Numbered from the stretch's first letter, positions 1 to 8,637 are shown. The stretch is DNA of 64,000 nt from UBA6544 sp038131165 (GCA_038131165.1 JAYPOZ010000013.1:1-64000), one strand, 5' to 3'. Translations and numbers: made by a program. The notes: generated by a model not told the origin, from the letters alone.

Positions 1-86
1 CGCGATCGATGGCGGAAATGGCCATGGCCGAAGGGTTCGATTTTATCGCCAATCCTGCATCCGCGTTCAACGCGGAGCCGTTTTAA
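1..86 (+). CDS. C-terminal end of an unidentified protein (partial)
   Basis: An open frame enters from the left edge (codons in phase with position 3) and stops at TAA 84-86. The 27 visible residues include FDFIANPASAFNAEPF at the C-terminus. The start and main domains lie outside the window, so I cannot assign a function. It converges on the minus-strand TPR gene with only 9 bases between the two stop codons, which leaves no room for a separate terminator. It is called coding because it stays open to the edge and ends tightly against its neighbour; with so few codons this is only moderately secure. Confidence 0.45.
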   Translation, partial: RSMAEMAMAEGFDFIANPASAFNAEPF

Positions 87-95
87 TAAGTGCGC

Positions 96-1496
96 TTATG
101 GCTTGAATTTTGAGGCGGCGAATTCTTCGAGCGCATGCCGCACACGGTTGACGACTTCTGCCCAGTCCCGGGGGGATTCCTGCCGGAAAAGCCGCACGCT
201 GTCGTACCACGGCGTATCGTCGCGCCCATAGAGCCATCGCCAGTCGGGCGAGAAGGGGATGAGGGCCCATGCGGGCACCCCGACGGCGCCCGCAAGATGG
301 ACGACCGAAGTATCGACGGAGATCAACAGGTCGAGTTGCCGCAGGATGGCGGCGGTGTCGGCGAAGTCGCGCATCCGCTCGCCGATATTTATGACCAGGG
401 CATCCGCCCCCAACGCCTTGGGCTGATCCGCCCCATCGCCTTTCTGCAGACCGACGAACCGCACCTGCGGCATTTCCAGGAGCGGAAGCAGGCTCTCCAG
501 CGAAATCGATCGGTTCCGGTTGTTCTTGTGCGTTGGCTTGCCTGCCCATACCAGACCGATGCGCGGACCGTCGCTGGGGATTTGAAGGGTCGGGCCGTCG
601 GCGGGCGGCGTGAAGTAGGGACCCGTCGACGGGATTGTCTCCAATGTCGTTTTGAAGACTCGCGCGAGACTGAGCAAGGCGATCTGATAATCCGCCGCCG
701 GGGCCCGCTCTCCCTGGGCGATCAACTCAACGCCCTGCGAGATCGGGCTATTGCGCACCAGCCGCTCTAGGGGTGCCGGGCATTCGTACAGAACCCGGCC
801 GCCAAGAGCCACGGCCATCGGCAGGTATCGGAGGAACTGAATGGCGTCCCCGAACCCTTGTTCGGTGTGAACCAGCAGCGTCTTACCGCCAAAGGGCTGG
901 CCGCCCCACGCCTCTATCTCCGTATAGCGGGGCGGACTTTCGGGCAATTGCCAGCGCCACTCGTATTCCCGAAAACCGCGTTCAAGATCCCCGGACACAA
1001 GATAAGTAAGCGCCCGGTCCCAAAACATCTCCGAAGACTTGAATCCCAGCGACTCGGCTTTCGCAAATCCCGCCATCGCCGTATCCAACTCTCCCAGATC
1101 GCGTCGCACCAGGGCCAGATTGTACTGGACGCGGCCGGCCGAAGGGTCCAGTTGCAGCGATTTTTCATGGCATGCGGCAGCGTCTTCGTAGGAACCCAAG
1201 GCGCGCAGCGCATTGCCGAGATTTGACCACGCGCCCGCGTCTTCCGGGCTAAGGGCCGTGCCCCGACGCAACGCGCTCGCGGCCGCCGCGAAGCGATCCG
1301 TCGCCCGCAACGCGACGCCGAGATTGTTCCACGCCGGCCCATAGCCCGGATATTGGGACACGAGATGGCGGTAGAGTTCGATTGCCCGGTCGAGGCGGCC
1401 GGCCTGATGCTGCTCGATCGCCTTCGCAAACAGCTCGCTTAAGGTCGACGGCGCTTGCGACGCCTGCGGCGCAGCGATTTTCAATTCGCCCGCCAT
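96..1496 (-). CDS. TPR protein with glycosyltransferase-9-like C-terminal domain
   Basis: This 466-residue protein has tetratricopeptide repeats over about residues 15-185 (recognisable cores such as AWNNLGVALRA and AWSNLGNALRALG). From about 200 to 455 follows a region resembling heptosyltransferase / GT9 folds: LLVHTEQGFGDAIQFLRY near 207-224, GLVWAGKPTHKNNRN near 314-328, and SVDTSVVHLAGAVGVPAW near 393-410. TPR-plus-GT9 proteins of this kind occur in Alphaproteobacteria and are presumed to modify glycans or proteins, but the substrate is unknown. The ATG at 1496 is preceded by GAGG about 9 bases upstream. It lies 15 bases downstream of asd on the same strand and is probably cotranscribed with it. 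The domain call is fairly sure; the activity is inferred. Confidence 0.8.
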   Translation of the reverse strand: MAGELKIAAPQASQAPSTLSELFAKAIEQHQAGRLDRAIELYRHLVSQYPGYGPAWNNLGVALRATDRFAAAASALRRGTALSPEDAGAWSNLGNALRALGSYEDAAACHEKSLQLDPSAGRVQYNLALVRRDLGELDTAMAGFAKAESLGFKSSEMFWDRALTYLVSGDLERGFREYEWRWQLPESPPRYTEIEAWGGQPFGGKTLLVHTEQGFGDAIQFLRYLPMAVALGGRVLYECPAPLERLVRNSPISQGVELIAQGERAPAADYQIALLSLARVFKTTLETIPSTGPYFTPPADGPTLQIPSDGPRIGLVWAGKPTHKNNRNRSISLESLLPLLEMPQVRFVGLQKGDGADQPKALGADALVINIGERMRDFADTAAILRQLDLLISVDTSVVHLAGAVGVPAWALIPFSPDWRWLYGRDDTPWYDSVRLFRQESPRDWAEVVNRVRHALEEFAASKFKP

Positions 1497-1511
1497 CGGC
1501 GTTTGCCTCGA

Positions 1512-2540
1512 TCAGGCGGCTTTTTTCTGCAGATGGCGCTCGACCAATGCTTCCGCGATCTGCACCGTGTTCAACGCGGCACCCTTGCGGAGATTGTCGG
1601 AAACCACCCACATCGCAAGACCGTTCAGCACGGTTGGGTCCCGGCGGATCCGACTGACATAGACGTCGTCTTCGGTCGCGCTTTCCTCGGGCGTCACATA
1701 GCCGCCGTCCACCCGATGATCGATGACGGTAACACCCGGCGCGGCCGACAAAGCCGCGCGCGCCGCGTCCTCGTCGATCGGATTCTCGAACTCGACGTGG
1801 ACGGCTTCGCCGTGGCCGACGAACACCGGAACGCGCACACAGGTTGCAATCACATCGATGGCAGGATCGAGAATCTTCTTCGTCTCGACCACCATCTTCC
1901 ATTCTTCCTTGGTGGCGCCGTCATCCATGAACTTGTCGATATGCGGAATGACGTTAAACGAGATCCGCTTGGTGAACAGCTCCGGCTCTATCGGATCGTT
2001 TACATAGACCTGACGGGTCTGATTGAAGAGCTCGTCCATCGCCGCCCGTCCGGCGCCCGAGACCGATTGGTACGTGCTGACAACGACCCGACGGATTTTC
2101 GCCATATCGTGCAACGGCTTCAACGCGACCACCATTTGGATGGTCGAGCAATTGGGATTGGCGATGATGTTGCGCTGGGCGTAGCCATCGAGGGCCTGCG
2201 GATTGACCTCGGGCACGACCAGCGGCACATCCGGGTCCATACGGAAATGCGACGTGTTGTCGATGACGACACATCCGGCAGCCGCGGCCCGCGGCGCGTG
2301 TACTGCCGACACGGCGCCACCTGGCGAGAACAGGCCGATGTCGGTGCCTTTGAAGTCGAAACTGTCGAGTACCTGGACTTTAAGGACTTTGTCCTCCCCA
2401 TATGAAACTTCGCGCCCGACCGAAGCCTGCGACGCCAGCGGGATAATCTCGTCGGCGGGAAAGTTCCGGTCCGACAGGATGTTCAGGATTTCGCGGCCCA
2501 CGTTTCCCGTGGCGCCGGCGACGGCAATTCTATAACCCAT
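1512..2540 (-). CDS. asd: aspartate-semialdehyde dehydrogenase
   Basis: The enzyme reduces L-aspartyl phosphate to aspartate semialdehyde with NADPH, the branch point toward lysine/diaminopimelate, threonine and methionine. The N-terminus carries the dinucleotide-binding loop GATGNVGRE (residues 9-17). The catalytic cysteine lies in NPNCST near residue 131. GHGEAVHVEFENP is a typical substrate/tetramer segment. The open frame extends upstream to a TTG at 2564, but the ATG at 2540 starts exactly at the Rossmann strand and gives 342 residues, the usual length. It follows leuB and a small peptide gene on the same strand. dapF, which uses the diaminopimelate branch, lies about 8 kb away. Confidence 0.95.
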   Translation of the reverse strand: MGYRIAVAGATGNVGREILNILSDRNFPADEIIPLASQASVGREVSYGEDKVLKVQVLDSFDFKGTDIGLFSPGGAVSAVHAPRAAAAGCVVIDNTSHFRMDPDVPLVVPEVNPQALDGYAQRNIIANPNCSTIQMVVALKPLHDMAKIRRVVVSTYQSVSGAGRAAMDELFNQTRQVYVNDPIEPELFTKRISFNVIPHIDKFMDDGATKEEWKMVVETKKILDPAIDVIATCVRVPVFVGHGEAVHVEFENPIDEDAARAALSAAPGVTVIDHRVDGGYVTPEESATEDDVYVSRIRRDPTVLNGLAMWVVSDNLRKGAALNTVQIAEALVERHLQKKAA

Positions 2541-2713
2541 GGATCGATACTCGTTTCTATTCAAGTCGTTGACTTATGGTTCTTAAAGTCGGATTGCAAG
2601 CAGTATTCGAAATCCGGACGACACGCGGCGACCGGGCAAGGCCGATGCCGGGGCGTCTAAGTGCGGCTCACCCCCGGTGCGGGAGCGGCCATACGCATGT
2701 CAGGAAAGTGCGT

Positions 2714-2893
2714 CTAGCCGCCAGAGCCGGTGGTCGGTTTAGGCGTCATCGGAGTCTGGCCGCCGGTCGCGTCGACCAATTGTTGCGACGTGGTCGCCGT
2801 ATGCCCGTCTTCGCAATCGCCCATCGCGACCGCAGAGGTCGACAATGACAGCACTGCCGCAAAAGCAAGCAGGGAAGCGTGAATCTTCGCCAT
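2714..2893 (-). CDS. small secreted peptide, unknown function
   Basis: This 59-residue product begins at ATG 2893 after a strong ribosome binding site (GGAGGA, 7 bases upstream). Residues 1-22 form a typical signal peptide (basic start, hydrophobic core, AVA-type cleavage site). The mature part is short, with one cysteine, and ends in a Thr/Pro/Gly-rich tail (TPMTPKPTTGSGG). I do not recognise a family. It sits between leuB and asd on the same strand. An upstream start at 2935 is possible but would put about 14 residues before the signal sequence, so it is less likely. Confidence 0.6.
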   Translation of the reverse strand: MAKIHASLLAFAAVLSLSTSAVAMGDCEDGHTATTSQQLVDATGGQTPMTPKPTTGSGG

Positions 2894-2963
2894 ATCGCTA
2901 TCCTCCAAAACGCAGAACCCGGATATTAGTCGCATTCCGGGTGGACCGGCAATGTCTTTTTAC

Positions 2964-4076
2964 TTAGCCGGAAAGCCCGTCGAGTTCCCGCAACAAGGCG
3001 TCGCCCATGGCACCCGTCGAAACGGACGTATTTCCGTCGCCCATGATATCCGCCGTTCTGATACCGCTGCGCAACACGTTCGCTACCGCTTGGTCGACCA
3101 AATCCGCTTCCTCGCCGAGGCCGAACGAGTAGCGCAACATCATCGAATAGCTGAGCAGACATGCCAGTGGGTTTGCCTTGCCTTGGCCGGCGATATCGGG
3201 CGCGCTGCCATGCACCGGCTCGTAAAGGGCGCGGCGGCGGCCGGTCTCGTCCGGGGACCCCAAAGATGCCGACGGCAACATGCCGAGCGAGCCGGTCAAC
3301 ATCGCCGCGCAATCCGACAGGATGTCGCCGAAGAGATTGTCGGTCACGATGACGTCGAACTGTTTCGGATTCCGCACCAGCTGCATGGCACAGTTGTCAG
3401 CGTACATATGCTCGAGTTCGACATCGGCATATGATTTCTTGTGCAGCTCGGTGACGATTTCGCGCCAGAAAACGCCCGTCTCCATCACATTGGCCTTTTC
3501 GACCGAATGCACTTTGTGGTTACGCTCGCGCGCCAGCTCGAAGCCGACCGCGGCGACTCGCCGAATTTCATCCTCGGTATAGGTCTGCGTGTCGAAGGCG
3601 CGGCGCTTACCGTTCGCCATCGTCTCGACGCCACGCGGCTCGCCGAAATAGACGCCGGAAGTCAGCTCGCGGACGATCAGAATGTCGAGGCCCCGGACGA
3701 CGTCTTCCTTCAGCGACGACGCGTCGAGCAAGCCTTCGAATGTCATCGCGGGGCGGAGATTGGCGTACAAGTCCATCTCCTTGCGCAACCGCAGAAGACC
3801 GGCCTCGGGCCGCTTATCCCGGGGCGCGTCGTCATATTGCGGCCCGCCGACGGAGCCGAAGAGCACCGCATCCGCATCCATGGCATCCGCCAGGGTTTCA
3901 TCGGTCAGTGGCGTGCCATGCTTATCGTAGGACGCACCCCCGACAAGGCCTTCCTTCACGTCAAAGCCGACGGCGCGTTTTTCGCCAAACCAATCGACGA
4001 CGCGGACGACCTGTTCCATGACTTCCGGGCCGATGCCGTCACCCGGCAGAACCAAGAGTTTCTTATTTGCGGGCAT
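2964..4076 (-). CDS. leuB: 3-isopropylmalate dehydrogenase
   Basis: This NAD-dependent enzyme oxidatively decarboxylates (2R,3S)-3-isopropylmalate to 2-oxoisocaproate, the third step of leucine synthesis. The 370-residue protein begins KKLLVLPGDGIGPEVM, the classical N-terminus of the isocitrate/isopropylmalate dehydrogenase family. It also has the substrate-loop region LLRLRKEMDLYANLRP, the catalytic VHSVEKANVMETGVFW segment and the cofactor-binding GSAPDIAGQGKANP. The frame is open 60 codons further upstream into leuD, but ATG 4076 matches the family start and has GGGGGAGAG upstream. It is the last leu gene of the leuC-orf-leuD-leuB run. Confidence 0.96.
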   Translation of the reverse strand: MPANKKLLVLPGDGIGPEVMEQVVRVVDWFGEKRAVGFDVKEGLVGGASYDKHGTPLTDETLADAMDADAVLFGSVGGPQYDDAPRDKRPEAGLLRLRKEMDLYANLRPAMTFEGLLDASSLKEDVVRGLDILIVRELTSGVYFGEPRGVETMANGKRRAFDTQTYTEDEIRRVAAVGFELARERNHKVHSVEKANVMETGVFWREIVTELHKKSYADVELEHMYADNCAMQLVRNPKQFDVIVTDNLFGDILSDCAAMLTGSLGMLPSASLGSPDETGRRRALYEPVHGSAPDIAGQGKANPLACLLSYSMMLRYSFGLGEEADLVDQAVANVLRSGIRTADIMGDGNTSVSTGAMGDALLRELDGLSG

Positions 4077-4135
4077 GCGAATGCTCTCCCCCACTGATAT
4101 TCGTTTAGTCCTATGTGAGACCGGCCGAAGTCGGC

Positions 4136-4759
4136 CTAACTGCCGGTACCGCGTTCCACCCAGCCCAACTCGCCTTTCCGCTTGCTCTCGAAGGCAGAGA
4201 TCGCGTCGTCCTTCTGCAGCGTAAGACCGATATCGTCGAGGCCGTTGAGCAGGCAATAACGGCGGAACTCGTCGAACTGGAATTTAATCACGGCACCGTT
4301 CGGCCGGCGAATTTCCTGCGCTTCGAGATCGACGGTCAACTCGGGATTCTCCGCATCCTTTGCATCCGCCATCAGGGCGTCGAGTTCCTCGCGATTGACC
4401 CGAATCGGCACCAGCCCGTTTTTCATGCTGTTGTTATGAAAGATATCGCCGAAGCTGGTGGATATCACGCAACAGATGCCAAAATCGGTGAGCGCCCAGG
4501 GCGCATGCTCGCGCGAAGAACCGCAGCCGAAATTATCACCCGCGACAATGATCTTGGCGTTGCGATACGGCTCCTTGTTGAGGATGAAGTCTGGATTCTC
4601 GGTGCCGTCGACATCGTACCGCGCTTCTTCGAACGCGAACTTGCCGAGGCCCGTACGCTTGATGGTGCGCAGGTGAAGCTTCGGAATGATCTGATCCGTA
4701 TCGATATTGATTCGTTCCATCGGCGCCGCGACACCGGTGAGTTTGGTAAATTTTTGCAT
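4136..4759 (-). CDS. leuD: 3-isopropylmalate dehydratase small subunit
   Basis: This is the small subunit of isopropylmalate isomerase, which with LeuC interconverts 2- and 3-isopropylmalate. The protein has 207 residues, normal for the family. Family marks are NIDTDQIIPK near the start, GDNFGCGSSREHAPWAL in the middle and the ISTSFGDIFHNNSMKNGL segment that shapes substrate specificity. ATG 4759 has GGAAGGAT upstream. It lies 14 bases after the 71-residue ORF that separates it from leuC, and 59 bases before the leuB start. All four genes are probably one transcript. Confidence 0.96.
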   Translation of the reverse strand: MQKFTKLTGVAAPMERINIDTDQIIPKLHLRTIKRTGLGKFAFEEARYDVDGTENPDFILNKEPYRNAKIIVAGDNFGCGSSREHAPWALTDFGICCVISTSFGDIFHNNSMKNGLVPIRVNREELDALMADAKDAENPELTVDLEAQEIRRPNGAVIKFQFDEFRRYCLLNGLDDIGLTLQKDDAISAFESKRKGELGWVERGTGS

Positions 4760-4773
4760 CGTGTGATCCTTCC

Positions 4774-4989
4774 CTAACCGCGCCGACGATTTCTCAGCGC
4801 CCAGATGATCGCCGGGTCGGGGCCATACTCGTTGGGCCGCTCGTCGCTGCGCGACGACGGCCGACGGCGCCCGGCGGAAGCCAGGCCTTCATCCACGAAC
4901 CATCCGCCCTGGCGCAGGTCGCGTCCAAACAGATGGTCTACGCCGGTTAATTTTGCCGTTCCGTTTCCGGCTGGACTGCGTTTTCCCAT
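4774..4989 (-). CDS. small conserved-looking protein between leuC and leuD, unknown function
   Basis: This is a 71-residue ORF on the same strand as leuC and leuD. Its ATG shares one base with the leuC stop (TGATG at 4991-4987), the usual arrangement for translational coupling. The leuD ATG follows 14 bases after its stop. The product is basic and probably soluble. It contains HLFGRDLRQGGWFVDEGLA in the N-terminal half and YGPDPAIIWALRNRRRG at the C-terminus, with no signal peptide or membrane segment. I do not recognise a domain. The position suggests a link to isopropylmalate isomerase, for instance in assembly or iron-sulphur handling, but that is inference only. Confidence 0.7.
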   Translation of the reverse strand: MGKRSPAGNGTAKLTGVDHLFGRDLRQGGWFVDEGLASAGRRRPSSRSDERPNEYGPDPAIIWALRNRRRG

Positions 4990-6389
4990 CACGTCAACTC
5001 GCGGACATCGGTAAGCTTGCCCGTGATCGCCGCCGCGGCAGCCATCGCCGGACTCACCAAATGCGTGCGTCCGCCGCGGCCTTGCCGGCCTTCGAAATTT
5101 CGATTCGACGTCGCGGCGCACCGCTCGCCCGGCTGCAGCCGGTCCACATTCATCGCAAGGCACATCGAACAGCCCGGCTCGCGCCAGTCGAAGCCCGCAT
5201 CGATCAGAATTTGCGCCAGTCCTTCTTGCTCGGCCTGCTGCTTCACGAGGCCGGAGCCCGGCACGATCAAAGTGCGGACACCTTCCTTGACCTTGCGCCC
5301 CTTGGCCACTTCCGCCACGGCACGGATGTCCTCGATCCGACCATTCGTGCAGGCGCCGACAAAAACCGTATCGATCTCGATGTCGGTCATCTTCGTGCCG
5401 GGTTGCAGGCCCATATACTCCAGTGCCCGCTTGATCGAGGCCGCCTTGTCCGCATCGCGCGCATCTTTCGGATCCGGCACGACGCCGGTGATCGGCACCA
5501 CGTCTTCCGGACTCGTGCCCCAGGTCACCTGCGGGTCGATATCGCCGACATCCAGGATGACTTCCGTATCGTAGGTCGCGCCCGGATCGGACGGCAGCGT
5601 CTTCCAATAGGCGACCGCCGCATCCCAATCCGCACCGGTGGGCGCATAGGGACGGCCTTTCAGATACGCGAACGTTTTCTCGTCGGGCGCAATCAGGCCC
5701 GCCCGCGCGCCCGCCTCGATGCTCATGTTCGAGACCGTCATGCGGCCCTCCATCGAGAGCGCGGTGATCGCCGGTCCGGTGTACTCGATCACATGGCCGG
5801 TGCCGCCGCCGGTACCGATTTTGCCGATCAGCGCCAAGATCAGGTCCTTAGCCGTACAGGCGGCAGGCAACTCGCCGTTCACGGTCACCCGCATGTTCTT
5901 GACCGGTGCCTGCATCAAGGTTTGGCTCGCCATGACATGCTCGACTTCCGACGTGCCGATGCCGAAGGCCAAACACCCGAGCGCACCGTGGGTGGCCGTA
6001 TGGCTATCTCCGCAGACCAAGGTCACGCCGGGCAGGGTGAAGCCCTGTTCCGGGCCGATGATGTGCACGATGCCGTTGCGCGGATCGTCTACTTCATACA
6101 GTTCGACCCCGAACTCCGCGCAGTTGCGGCGCAGAGTGTCGATCTGAAGCTGCGAGTCTTCCGGGATATCCTCGTCGCGATCGGTTGCGATATTATGGTC
6201 GATTACCGCAAGCGTCAGTTCCGGCCGCCGGACTTTACGGCCCGCCAGCTTCAACCCTTCGAACGGTTGCGGACTGGTCACCTCATGGATGATGTGCCGG
6301 TCGATATAGAGCAGGCAGGTGCCATCCTCTTGCTGGTCGACCAGATGCGATTCCCAAATCTTGTCGAGGAGTGTGCGGGGCTTCGCCAT
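4989..6389 (-). CDS. leuC: 3-isopropylmalate dehydratase large subunit
   Basis: This is the large, [4Fe-4S]-binding subunit of isopropylmalate isomerase (aconitase family), 466 residues as usual. The cluster cysteines are visible in VGACTNGR and in PGCSMCLAMN near the C-terminus. HIIGPEQGFTLPG, GDSHTATHGALG and NMSIEAGARAG are also characteristic. The start MAKPRTLLDKIWESH matches the family. It begins about 55 bases after rplS and is the first leu gene of the run. Its stop overlaps the start of the 71-residue ORF. Confidence 0.97.
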   Translation of the reverse strand: MAKPRTLLDKIWESHLVDQQEDGTCLLYIDRHIIHEVTSPQPFEGLKLAGRKVRRPELTLAVIDHNIATDRDEDIPEDSQLQIDTLRRNCAEFGVELYEVDDPRNGIVHIIGPEQGFTLPGVTLVCGDSHTATHGALGCLAFGIGTSEVEHVMASQTLMQAPVKNMRVTVNGELPAACTAKDLILALIGKIGTGGGTGHVIEYTGPAITALSMEGRMTVSNMSIEAGARAGLIAPDEKTFAYLKGRPYAPTGADWDAAVAYWKTLPSDPGATYDTEVILDVGDIDPQVTWGTSPEDVVPITGVVPDPKDARDADKAASIKRALEYMGLQPGTKMTDIEIDTVFVGACTNGRIEDIRAVAEVAKGRKVKEGVRTLIVPGSGLVKQQAEQEGLAQILIDAGFDWREPGCSMCLAMNVDRLQPGERCAATSNRNFEGRQGRGGRTHLVSPAMAAAAAITGKLTDVRELT

Positions 6390-6444
6390 GTTCCGTCCTT
6401 ATCGAATTGTCAGACTCAGAATGTTCTATCGGCCGGCCTGGAGG

Positions 6445-6879
6445 TCAATCCTCGCTTGCCGGCGCTTCGGGCGCAGGCACCGTTTGCGCGGCGCCGGTCA
6501 TCGGTACCTCGACATCCCGGCGCGTCGCCTTCTCGGCGATCCGGGCGCTCTTGCCGCGACGGCCGCGAAGATAATAAAGCTTGGCGCGCCGCACGTCGCC
6601 GCGACGGACCACATCGATCGATTCGATGCGCGGGCTATAGAGCGGAAATACCCGCTCGACGCCTTCGCCATAACTGATCTTGCGCACGGTGAAGGCGCTG
6701 TTCACGCCGGCATTGCGACGGCCGATGCAAACGCCTTCGAAAGCCTGGACGCGCTCTCGCGTGCCCTCGACGACCTTTACGTTCACACGCAAGGTATCTC
6801 CCGGTCCGAATTCCGGCACGGGCCGCACGGCCGTCAGCTTTTCGATCTGTTCGGCTTCCAGTTGTTCGATGATATTCAT
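6445..6879 (-). CDS. rplS: 50S ribosomal protein L19
   Basis: The 144-residue protein has the L19 signature regions FGPGDTLRVNVKVVEG, RVQAFEGVCIGRR and FPLYSPRIESIDVVRRG. It sits at the 30S-50S interface in the ribosome. The family core ends near residue 115, and the remaining C-terminal tail (about 30 residues rich in Ala, Pro and Glu) is an extension often seen in Alphaproteobacteria. Its start overlaps the trmD stop as ATGA (6879-6876), so translation is probably coupled. It ends the ffh-rpsP-rimM-trmD-rplS block. Confidence 0.97.
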   Translation of the reverse strand: MNIIEQLEAEQIEKLTAVRPVPEFGPGDTLRVNVKVVEGTRERVQAFEGVCIGRRNAGVNSAFTVRKISYGEGVERVFPLYSPRIESIDVVRRGDVRRAKLYYLRGRRGKSARIAEKATRRDVEVPMTGAAQTVPAPEAPASED

Positions 6880-7592
6880 GACGAAATCCTCGCGTCGTTA
6901 AGTCCGGCGACATACCGGGACCAAAGGTCTACACGTCGTTCGCGTGTGACCTGCTGGGCCTGGCATAGACGCCAATGTTGAATCCGTTGATGGTGCCCGC
7001 TGAGCAATACCTCGGGCACCGTTCTGTCCCGCCACTCTGCGGGGCGCGTATATTGGGGATACTCCAGCAGCCCCGTTTGAAAACTTTCTTCCGACAGCGA
7101 TTCCGGCGCGCCGAGCACGCCCGGTAAAAGCCGGACGCAGGCATCGATCAAAGCCATCGCCGCCGCCTCGCCGCCCGAAATGACGAAATCGCCGAGACTG
7201 ACTTCCTGCATGCCACGCGCTTCAATCACCCGCTCGTCGAGCCCTTCGTAGCGTCCGCACACGAGAACGACACCGTCGCCCGACGCCCATTCCTCGGCCA
7301 GCGACTGGTCGAAGCGACGGCCCCGCGGCGACAGGTAAATCTCGGGCCGGCCGCGGCTTTCGGCGGCGTCCAACGCCGCATCGACGATATCCGCCCGCAT
7401 CACCATGCCCGGGCCGCCGCCAAAGGGCGTATCGTCGACGGAACGGTGACGGTCCTTCGCCTGCGCGCGGATATCCTGCGCCTCAAGCGCCCATTTGCCC
7501 TCCGACAATGCGGTGCCCGGCAAGGAATGCCCCAGCAGACCGGGGAACATTTCCGGAAACAGGGTCAATACGGTGGCCGTCCAAACGGTCAT
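6876..7592 (-). CDS. trmD: tRNA (guanine37-N1)-methyltransferase
   Basis: TrmD methylates G37 next to the anticodon using S-adenosylmethionine and prevents +1 frameshifting. The protein has 238 residues. Trefoil-knot SPOUT motifs are visible: FGGGPGMVMRADIV, VLVCGRYEGLDERV, and SLGDFVISGGEAAAM, the knotted SAM site. The start overlaps the rimM stop (ATGA at 7592-7589) and the end overlaps rplS. Both are the normal alphaproteobacterial arrangement. Confidence 0.97.
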   Translation of the reverse strand: MTVWTATVLTLFPEMFPGLLGHSLPGTALSEGKWALEAQDIRAQAKDRHRSVDDTPFGGGPGMVMRADIVDAALDAAESRGRPEIYLSPRGRRFDQSLAEEWASGDGVVLVCGRYEGLDERVIEARGMQEVSLGDFVISGGEAAAMALIDACVRLLPGVLGAPESLSEESFQTGLLEYPQYTRPAEWRDRTVPEVLLSGHHQRIQHWRLCQAQQVTRERRVDLWSRYVAGLNDARISS

Positions 7593-8146
7593 ACCGCATC
7601 CTCCCCGGCTTCGGCGCTCTCCGGCTGGCTCGGTTCGGGGTCGCCGTACATTTCCGGCGGGTCGACGACAATTCGGCCCGCATCGAGGTCGATCTCGGGG
7701 ACCGTTACCTTGGTGAAGGGCAACAAAATATCGCCGCTTCCCGCGACCGCTATTTCGATCATGTCGCCGGCGCCGAAATCGTGCAGCGCCTTTACTCGGC
7801 CGTAGGGCTCACCCGTTGGCAGGACGGCCTGAAGCCCCAGCAGGTCGGCATAATAGAACTCGTCCTCGTCCTCGGGCTCGGGCAGAATGTCCCGATCGAC
7901 GTACAGTTCCACGCCCCGTAGGGCTTCCGCCGCCTCGCGGCTCGAAATGCCCTTGATGCGCGCGAGCAGGACGCCTTTTGCGTGACCGACGATCTCCAAT
8001 CGGAAACGCCGTTCGCCGGCTGCATCCGACAAAGGCCCATAGGCGGCGATATCGTCCGGCGCCGCGGTGAAGCTCTTCACCCGGACCTGGCCGCGCACCC
8101 CATGCGGGGCGGTAATGACCCCAACACATAGTTTGCGGTCGGACAT
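7589..8146 (-). CDS. rimM: ribosome maturation factor RimM
   Basis: RimM binds S19 and assists maturation of the 30S head. The protein begins CVGVITAPHGVRGQVRVKSF, the conserved N-terminal RimM beta barrel. EFYYADLLG opens the PRC-barrel domain, and ILLPF and EIDLDAGRIVVDPP follow near the end. ATG 8146 (185 residues, GAGGCG upstream) is preferred over the GTG at 8167, which only adds seven residues. It lies 32 bases after rpsP and overlaps trmD by four bases. Confidence 0.95.
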   Translation of the reverse strand: MSDRKLCVGVITAPHGVRGQVRVKSFTAAPDDIAAYGPLSDAAGERRFRLEIVGHAKGVLLARIKGISSREAAEALRGVELYVDRDILPEPEDEDEFYYADLLGLQAVLPTGEPYGRVKALHDFGAGDMIEIAVAGSGDILLPFTKVTVPEIDLDAGRIVVDPPEMYGDPEPSQPESAEAGEDAV

Positions 8147-8178
8147 ATCGATCGCCTCGTTGCGCACGTCTTTCCCGC

Positions 8179-8637
8179 CTAGCTCTCTTCTTTGGTCTCT
8201 TCGGCGGCAGCTTCCGCCTCAGGCGCGGCAGCCTCTTCGGCCGGCGCTTCCTCGGCGGGGGCTTCTTCCGCCGGTGCCGCGGCCGCCTCGGCTGCCGCAG
8301 CGGCCTTTTCTTCGGCTTCCTTTATCCGCTGCAATGCCTTGGCGCGCGGCTTGCTTTTCTTGGGCTGCTCGCGATAGGTCGGCATCGCGATGATCTCGGC
8401 ACCGCCGAGAAAGCGAGCGACACGATCCGACGGCAGCGCGCCGACGGAGAGCCAATGCTGAATCCGCTCGGTCTTCAACTCGATGCGTTCCGGATGTTCC
8501 TTCGGGAGCATCGGGTTGTAGGTGCCGACCCGTTCGATGAAGCGCCCGTCCCGGGGCATGCGGGAATCGGCGACCACAATGCGATAGAAAGGACGCTTCT
8601 TGGCTCCCCCGCGCGCTAGTCTGATCTTCAATGACAT
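8179..8637 (-). CDS. rpsP: 30S ribosomal protein S16 with long Ala/Glu tail
   Basis: Residues 1-85 are a normal S16: MSLKIRLARGGAKKRPFYRI, RDGRFIERVGTYNP, and a W near the typical position in HWLSVGALPSDRV. The remaining 65 or so residues are an unusual low-complexity extension. A basic stretch (KKSKPRAKALQRIKEAEEK) is followed by an acidic alanine-rich tail with three tandem APAEE units. Many alphaproteobacterial S16 proteins carry extensions, but the repeat is striking. The gene lies 49 bases after ffh and 32 bases before rimM. Confidence 0.96.
   Translation of the reverse strand: MSLKIRLARGGAKKRPFYRIVVADSRMPRDGRFIERVGTYNPMLPKEHPERIELKTERIQHWLSVGALPSDRVARFLGGAEIIAMPTYREQPKKSKPRAKALQRIKEAEEKAAAAAEAAAAPAEEAPAEEAPAEEAAAPEAEAAAEETKEES

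Noticed and set aside
4953..6677. 574-codon plus-strand frame across leuC
   Set aside because: It is antisense to the clear leuC and the end of rplS, and its composition is typical of shadow frames.
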